From NCBI GenBank assembly GCA_033297205.1, contig MU859435.1:4039-17269 (forward strand): 13,231 nt of DNA, in the 5' to 3' direction. Source of the stretch: Pseudoneurospora amorphoporcata. Its lineage: Eukaryota > Ascomycota > Sordariomycetes > Sordariales > Sordariaceae. Shown in pieces: positions 8,228-13,231 of the stretch. Every line of letters starts with the position of its first letter. The stretch's first letter is position 1. The position numbers were made by a program, and so were the translations under genes. The notes under the pieces were generated by a model. That model was given only the letters and a program-made list of their open reading frames with translations, was not told the DNA's origin and searched no databases.

Positions 8228-8714
8228 CCAATCAACTCGTCTACTGACCGAGTGCAATCTTGGCAGTGTCAGGACGGTCTACTTTTCTCGTAATCCGCCC
8301 AATTATATTCATCCTTTTAGCGCCGCCTCCCTACTCACCGTAATGCCTCCGTCCGAACGATATGGATATGGGAGCTGGTGGTTCAGTTTTTTGACCCTAC
8401 CACGTGATTAAAAGACCCGTTTCCTGTCCTTCCCGCTCCCATAGATAAGAGCACTGAGGGGCAGCTTATGTATGGGAGTTGGAAGGATATGAACCGGGTC
8501 TTTTAATCACGTGGTAGGGTCAAAAAATTGAACAACCTCCTCCCATATCTATATCGTTCGGACGGAGGCATTACGGTGAGTGGGGAGGCGGCGCTAAAAT
8601 GATTGATATAATTGGGCGGATTATGAGCAAAGTAGACCGTCCTGACACTGCGGCTAAATCTTTTACACGGGTAACACCAAGATTGCACTCGGTCAGAAGA
8701 CCATTCCTGATTGG
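8228..8714. repeat. Large palindrome (fold-back), 222 + 250 base arms, 15-base loop
   Basis: The left arm is 8228-8449, the loop 8450-8464, and the right arm 8465-8714. Perfectly paired blocks include 8391-8419 with 8495-8523 (29 bases, containing CACGTG) and 8333-8363 with 8551-8581 (31 bases). The outer ends share CCAATCA / TGATTGG. Weaker similarity (TTGCC and CGCTCTCA) continues outward. The right arm has an extra 26 bases at 8651-8676. The arms differ by scattered point changes, so the duplication is not brand new. Both arms carry the same open frame, which explains two mirror-image peptides ending FLTLPRD. No transposase is present. It may be a fold-back or MITE-like element, or an inverted duplication made during repair. 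Confidence 0.9.
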
Positions 8715-8751
8715 TTCTTCGTACTCCTCGGCCCAGTTATGTGTATGCAGA

Positions 8752-8967
8752 TGAGAGCGTGGCAAGGGAATCTCCTCGATCCCACCGTCCAGCACGTTCT
8801 ATCTGGACCTTGAGGGCAAAAGTCTCGGCCGCAATGGAACCCTCTCCCTCTTGACGGTACTCGTCCTTCCCACGCAAGCAACAAGCAATGTCGATGTCCA
8901 AACCCTCGGCGACTCTGCTTTCACCACTCCCGGCATAGGCGGAAATACCCTCAAAGCCATTCTCGAG
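8752..8967 (+). pseudogene. 3'-5' exonuclease (DEDD family) fragment
   Basis: The plus-strand frame reads SSTFYLDLEGKSLGRNGTLS, then LLTVLVLPTQATSNVDVQTL, then AFTTPGIGGNTLKAILE. This follows the start of fungal RNase D-like 3'-5' exonuclease domains, where YxDLEG supplies the first Asp and Glu metal ligands (motif Exo I). Family members go on with a VFFDVRNDSDAL-type motif (Exo II) and about 150 more residues. Here nothing recognisable follows residue E at 8965-8967, and the frame drifts into arginine/glycine-rich sequence to a stop at 9088-9090. Upstream the frame is closed by TGA at 8749-8751, and the large palindrome ends only some 37 bases before that. The piece is truncated on both sides and cannot be an active nuclease. 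Confidence 0.6.
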
Positions 8968-9780
8968 GCCTTCCTCTGTTGTTCCTTGCGTCTGATTCTC
9001 TTCGTTGAGGCGTCATCTCCAGGGGTTGGTGGTGGAATGAGACGGTTGCGAGGACGCGGCGGGCCGCTGCGGGACGCCATGCCGAATTGAGCCCACCCCG
9101 GGCCCGCTCCTTTTTTGGTGAGTTTCCCTCGTGACTCTCGGCGCTTACAGTAAAATCGCGTTTCAGTCGGTCTCCGAGATACTTAGGGACGCTCAATCTT
9201 TTAGCAATAGATGGTGAGGACCAAATGCGATGGAGAGCCTCTTTTGGGAATTCTAGCCACGGCTATAATCGATATTATCTCAACAGAATGACGCGCCGCC
9301 CGGCAGTTCTACGTTCCTGGGCAAAACTTCCTCTCAGTGCTCGCCGGTAACCCTAACCCGCTTCCTTTCCTCACCTCACCGTTCCTGAATGTACCTTCTT
9401 CCCTGAAGCTCACCGTGACTTTCAACCACGTGATGTGGAGGGCAATAGAGCGAGCAAGCATCCAATCAAGACCATCTTCCCAATGCATTGCCTTCTCCTC
9501 TTTACCCATCCACTCAGAGCAGCTCTCCATTACAATAAAGGCTGACCAACGCCTTTCCTTTCCGGGCTTGGCGCCCTGGGCCTCTCAATCATCTATGCCC
9601 AACGATGTACCCAACGTGATATTGGCGAGTCTTCTGCTTGTAAGACAGCTGTGTCGAAGAGGTTGTGCCGAAGAGGCTGTGCCCGATACCTCTACTCAGT
9701 TCGCGTCGGGTATGGTGGAAGTCTGAGTCCTGCGGGATTGGTGATCCAGGCAAAGGCAGCGCCTTGAAACAAAGACAACA
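8968..9780. other. Intergenic, upstream region of the NLR gene
   Basis: I recognise no gene. An open frame at 9337-9726 lacks an ATG start and any motif. A 14-base tandem repeat lies at 9651-9683. This region should contain the promoter of the NLR gene, but I see no clear TATA box. A CCAAT pentamer is at 9803-9807. Confidence 0.45.
9651..9683 (+). repeat. 14-base tandem repeat, about 2.4 units
   Basis: GTGTCGAAGAGGTT (9651-9664) is followed by GTGCCGAAGAGGCT (9665-9678) and GTGCC (9679-9683). It sits about 340 bases upstream of the NLR start codon. No function is evident. Confidence 0.7.
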
Positions 9781-9852
9781 ACAGCAACCACCTTCAAGGC
9801 TCCCAATCAAACCCACCGAGATATACGCTACGAATTTTGTCAGTTACTTACG

Positions 9853-9916
9853 GTAAGTAGTTCTCGTTTGTCAAGCAATTTCCCTAGTTTCAACTGCTGA
9901 TTTACTGTACCTACAG
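9853..9916 (+). other. Probable 5'UTR intron of the NLR gene
   Basis: The donor is GTAAGT (9853-9858), preceded by TTACG. The acceptor is CTACAG (9911-9916) with a pyrimidine-containing approach and a TGCTGAT-like branch site about 25 bases upstream. The length of 64 bases is typical for filamentous fungi. The preceding A/C-rich stretch (9768-9800) looks like a fungal 5' leader. Exon two of the leader would be 9917-10021. No in-frame ATG upstream extends the protein, so the intron is likely untranslated. Confidence 0.5.
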
Positions 9917-10021
9917 TCCCGCCAACATAAGCCGTCCGCTCGCAAAGCCTGCGGGCCTTTTCCCACCATCGAACATTTGTATGATTAGCTGCCGAGGGAG
10001 CTGAGGCTGGCGGACTCTGCA

Positions 10022-13000
10022 ATGCGACTTCTGGAGCGTGACGATACCGGCGGGGTCCGTCTGATAGAGGACCTACCCAACGATAAAATTCCACCGTATG
10101 CGATACTTTCACACACATGGGGCCCCGAAGAGGTCCTCTTCAGAGATATGAAGGACGGTACAGGCAAGAATAAAGCAAGCTACGCTAAGATTCGTTTTTG
10201 CGGAGACCAGGCCTGGCGCGATGGGTTGAAATTCTTCTGGGTCGATACATGCTGCATCGACAAGTCTGACAGCGCCGAACTTCAGCACGCTCTCAACTCC
10301 ATGTTCTATTGGTACCGCAGCGCGGTGAAATGTTACGTGTACCTAGCAGACGTCTCAACCCATCAGCACGACGCCGGCCCCGGTTGGCAACCGGCCTTTC
10401 GAGAGAGCAGATGGTTTTCCCGAGGATGGACTCTCCAAGAGCTCATTGCCCCAAAGATCGTCGAATTCTTCTCTAAAGAGGGCGAGCGCTTAGGAGATAA
10501 GGAGTCTCTAGAACAAGAAATCCACGATATAACCGGAATTCCGCGAAAAGCCTTCCAAGGTGTCCCTCTATCTGATTTCAGCGTCGTCGAACGGATGCGA
10601 TGGATCGAGAAGCGTAACACAGAACGCGAGGAAGACAAAGTGTACTCTCTATTCGGCATTTTCGATATACACATACCGGTTCTCTACGGTGAAGGAAGGC
10701 CGAAAGCATTGAAGCGGCTGCAGGACAAGGTTCACGAGAATTACCTCTGTCTGGCAAAATTGTGGCCCACAGGCCCGCGTGAACCGCACGTCGAAAAGGA
10801 GCGGATCGAGCAGGCGAAGGGTGGTCTGCTGGCTAATGCTTACCGCTGGGTCTTCGACAACCCCGACTTCAACCGATGGCGCCAGCTGCGGGAGAGTCGC
10901 CTGCTCTGGATCAAGGGAGATCCAGGCAAAGGCAAGACCATGTTGCTATGCGGTATTATCGACGAGCTAGAGCGGCGTGTTATCGCTGACGGCGGCAATT
11001 TGGCGTATTTCTTCTGCCAAGCTACCGACTCGCGTATCAATAACGCAACTGCCGTACTAAGAGGCTTAATCTACCTACTTGCCCACCGGCAACCACGCCT
11101 GCTCTCATATCTACCGGAGAACACATACCCCTCCGATGACACAATGGCATGGATCGTCCTGTCTAAGGTTTTACGCGAGATGCTAAAAGACCCGAACTTG
11201 AAGGTTACCTATCTAGTAATTGATGCTTTAGATGAATGTGTGACAAACCAACCGCAGCTTCTCGAATTGATCGTCCAGATATCATCTATATCTGCTCGTA
11301 TCAAGTGGCTTGTATCTAGTCGCAACGAGGTGCAGATCGAAGAACAGTTGGCGATCGTCGCGCAGCAGTCCAGACTCAGCCTCGAGCTAAACGCCGAATC
11401 CGTCACCACTGCCGTCAATGCATATATCCGCAACAAAGTCTTTTACTTGTCGCAACGGAAACAATACGATAGTAAAATGCTGACGGAAGTACATGACTAT
11501 CTCTCTTCTAATGCGAATGGGACTTTTCTCTGGGTGGCCTTAGTCTACCAAGTACTTGCGGACCCGAGAGTTCAGAAGTGGCAGACACTAAAAAAGTTAC
11601 GGGCATTCCCCCCCGGATTGGATTCCCTATATGCGCGGATGATGGAGCAGATTATTCAGTCCGATGATGTGGATCTGTGCAGGCAAATTCTTGCCATCTC
11701 CTCTATTGTTCGCCGACCCATCAGCCTTCAAGAACTGACCACTCTCGTCGAGATGTCAGACGATATCTCAGATAATCCGCAGTCCCTGGAAAAGCTTATA
11801 GGGCTTTGCGGCTCGTTTTTGACTCTTCGAGACCAGACTGTTTATTTCGTCCACCAATCAGCTAAGGACTTTCTACTGGGCAAGGCCGCGCACCAAGCCT
11901 CCCGCAACGCTTTCAACTGGGTCTTCCCCCTGGGAATACAAGACATAAACCACATCATATTCTCAAAGTCGCTCAATGCGATGTCTACGGTCTTGCGACG
12001 CGACATGTATGGCTTAGAGGCACCCGGATTCCCAATCAACGAGGTTCGAAAGCCACCTTCAGACCCACTGGCTACAGTGCAGTACTCATGCGTTTATTGG
12101 GTCAGCCACCTTTCTGAATTTGTTTCCGGTATAGATGGGAACCGGGACGCTTTCCTACACGACGGTGAGGCCGTCCATGGATTCCTCGCGAAGAAGTACC
12201 TTTACTGGCTTGAAGCTCTTAGCCTACTCCGAGCCATGTCTGAGGGCGTCATCGCCATTAGACAGCTCGAGAGCCTACTAGTAAGTATGAGACTAACTGC
12301 GCACCGGAAACTCTATCTAACTTAAAGATATAGGGAGGCAATGATCAGTGGCAGTTAACAAAACTTGTTCGGGATGCTCACCGATTTATTCTATCTTATA
12401 GATGGATAATAGAGCAAGCTCCGCTTCAAGCTTATATATCAGCGCTCGTGTTTGCTCCGTCCAGCAGCTTAATAAAGAGCAATTTCAAAGCAGAAGAACC
12501 TGACTGGATTCGAAGTAAGCCGGCTATAGAATCAGATTGGAATGCATGTCTCCAAACCTTGGAAGGCCATAGCGGTTCGGTTCGGTCAGTGGCCTTTTCG
12601 CCCGATGGCCAGCGGCTCGCATCCGGTGCGAGCGATCACACGATCAAGATCTGGGATGCGGCGTCGGGGACCTATCTCCAAACCTTGGAAGGCCATAGCG
12701 GTTGGGTTTCCTCAGTGGCCTTTTCGCCCGATGGCCAGCGGCTCGCATCCGGTGCGGGCGATCGTACGATTAAGATCTGGGATGCGGCGTCGGGGACCTG
12801 CCTCCAAACCTTGGAAGGCCATAGCGATTGGGTTTCCTCAGTGGCCTTTTCGCCCGATGGCCAGCGGCTCGCATCCGGTGCGGGCGATCGCACGATCAAG
12901 ATCTGGGATGCGGCGTCGGGGAGCTGGGATGCGGCGTCGGGGAGCTGGGATGCGGCGTTGGGGAGCTGCGTCCAAACGATTAATATCGGCACTACAGCAA

Positions 13001-13231
13001 ATTACATATCGTTTGACCATACTAACCGTTATTTACTTACCGACGTTGGACGTATTGATATAGCTACAATGACTGCCAAAAGCCAAATTGTGCTCGATAA
13101 TCCAGAGAGATATGGCTATAACGTAGGATCAAATGGGTCTTGGATTACTTGCAACGGCCAGAATGTACTCTGGCTGCCACCAGAACGTCGAGCCTTTTGC
13201 TCCGTCTTCCAAGAGCGGATAATATTCATTG
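10022..13231 (+). CDS. HET-NACHT-WD40 NLR protein (HNWD / heterokaryon incompatibility type), 3' end beyond window
   Basis: Coding exons are 10022-12280 and 12334 onward; 1052 residues are visible and the frame is open at the window edge. The start MRLLERD is the usual first motif of HET-E-like proteins. The HET domain (about 20-160) shows SHTWG (30-34), WVDTCCID (73-80) and RWFSRGWTLQELIAP (130-144). SLFGIFDIHIPVLYGEG (209-225) marks the end of the HET region. NACHT has Walker A GDPGKGKT (299-306), Walker B TYLVIDALDE (396-405) and a sensor-like WLVSSRNE (429-436). A linker ends near residue 824, then three 42-residue WD40 repeats (825-950), two extra WDAASG/LGS units (951-964) and a C-terminal tail. 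In known members the WD40 repeats recognise a partner, NACHT assembles, and HET triggers death of incompatible or infected cells. I see no frameshift or stop. Three repeats are few; related proteins often have about ten, so the sensor may be contracted. I give no symbol because allele or paralogue identity cannot be decided here. Confidence 0.93.
12281..12333 (+). other. Phase-0 intron of the NLR gene
   Basis: The donor is GTAAGT at 12281, a CTAAC branch-like site lies at 12317-12321, and the acceptor is ATATAG ending at 12333. Removal joins SLL to GGNDQWQL and brings the WD40 repeats into frame. Without it the first-exon frame ends at a stop at 12323-12325, before the repeats. The same intron is present in the relic at 4041-4092. 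Confidence 0.9.
12547..12924 (+). repeat. Three tandem 126-base WD40 repeats
   Basis: Units lie at 12547-12672, 12673-12798 and 12799-12924. By hand count units one and two differ at 9 bases and units two and three at 6. Amino-acid differences fall at unit positions 1, 10, 11, 13, 29, 31 and 42; the remaining 35 positions, including GHS, AFSPDG and IKIWD, are identical. Such near-identity with changes focused on a few sites is the signature of internally homogenised, diversifying WD40 repeats in fungal NLRs. Confidence 0.95.
12904..12966 (+). repeat. 21-base micro-repeat, three units, at end of last WD40 unit
   Basis: TGGGATGCGGCGTCGGGGAGC occurs at 12904-12924 as part of repeat three, again at 12925-12945, and with one base changed (TCG to TTG) at 12946-12966. 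It encodes WDAASGS, WDAASGS, WDAALGS in frame. It duplicates only the last strand of a WD40 blade and so adds 14 residues that cannot form a normal blade. Confidence 0.95.

Noticed and set aside
8160..8688. Two open frames ending FLTLPRD, one on each strand, which look like a conserved duplicated protein
   Set aside because: They are the same sequence read from the two palindrome arms. Shared residues come from recent DNA identity and there is no ATG with a plausible start context.
9337..9726. 129-codon plus-strand frame upstream of the NLR gene
   Set aside because: Starts with GTG, no recognisable domain, and ends in a simple tandem repeat; probably chance.
12672..12992. Minus-strand repetitive open frame over the WD40 array
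   Set aside because: Antisense by-product of the same 126-base repeats; no motif.
12542..13063. Second open frame of 173 codons with repeated PFRPMASGSHPVRA
   Set aside because: It is the shifted reading of the WD40 repeats; the repeat makes every frame look patterned. The frame beginning NACLQTLEGHS has the WD40 motifs.
1..13231. CRISPR array, tRNA or rRNA genes
   Set aside because: No spaced direct repeats of CRISPR type and no cloverleaf or rRNA sequence that I could recognise; the gene content is fungal.

Overview
The window looks like nuclear DNA of a filamentous ascomycete (Pezizomycotina). The evidence is a HET-NACHT-WD40 heterokaryon-incompatibility/NLR gene, short introns with GTAAGT-type donors and CTAAC-like branch sites, a Tad-clade non-LTR retrotransposon remnant, and decayed gene copies carrying C-to-T and G-to-A changes of the kind left by repeat-induced point mutation (RIP). 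No species can be named from this. It reads as a fast-evolving accessory region: one apparently intact gene surrounded by relics.

Layout. 1-500: no convincing gene, but three perfect hairpins in the first 103 bases. 502-~3093 (+): a decayed multi-exon gene whose motif order fits the fungal CorA-like metal-ion transporter family; it contains a 24-base tandem repeat. ~3730-4243 (+): a relic of the NACHT-to-WD40 linker of an HNWD-type NLR, with a lost splice acceptor and a stop codon. 4244-4474 (-): the N-terminal piece of a nucleoside-phosphorylase-like (PNP_UDP) domain, another common N-terminal module of fungal NLRs; it runs directly into the HNWD relic tail-to-tail. 5038-6674 (-): an internally deleted Tad-like LINE, with ORF1 fused near the end of the RNase H region of ORF2 and a TAA/CAA-rich 3' tail. 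7569-7796 (+): an open stretch that could be the last exon of a small cysteine-containing protein (weak). 8228-8714: a very large palindrome (fold-back) with a 15-base loop. 8752-8967 (+): a fragment of a 3'-5' exonuclease (DEDD family), starting right beside the palindrome. 9780-13231 (+): an HNWD NLR gene, probably with a 5'UTR intron, a 753-codon first coding exon (HET and NACHT), a 53-base phase-0 intron, then a linker, three near-identical 42-residue WD40 repeats, a 21-base micro-repeat, and a C-terminal tail that leaves the window.

How the parts relate. In characterised fungal NLRs of this architecture (HET-E, HET-D and HET-R of Podospora), WD40 repeats sense a partner, NACHT oligomerises, and HET triggers cell death. 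The intact gene here has all three modules. The HNWD relic 6 kb upstream keeps the same intron position, and the PNP_UDP piece beside it comes from a different NLR-type or PNP-type gene. The locus therefore looks like an NLR birth-and-death cluster that has also collected transposon and fold-back debris. All protein family assignments are from recognised motifs, not from searches.
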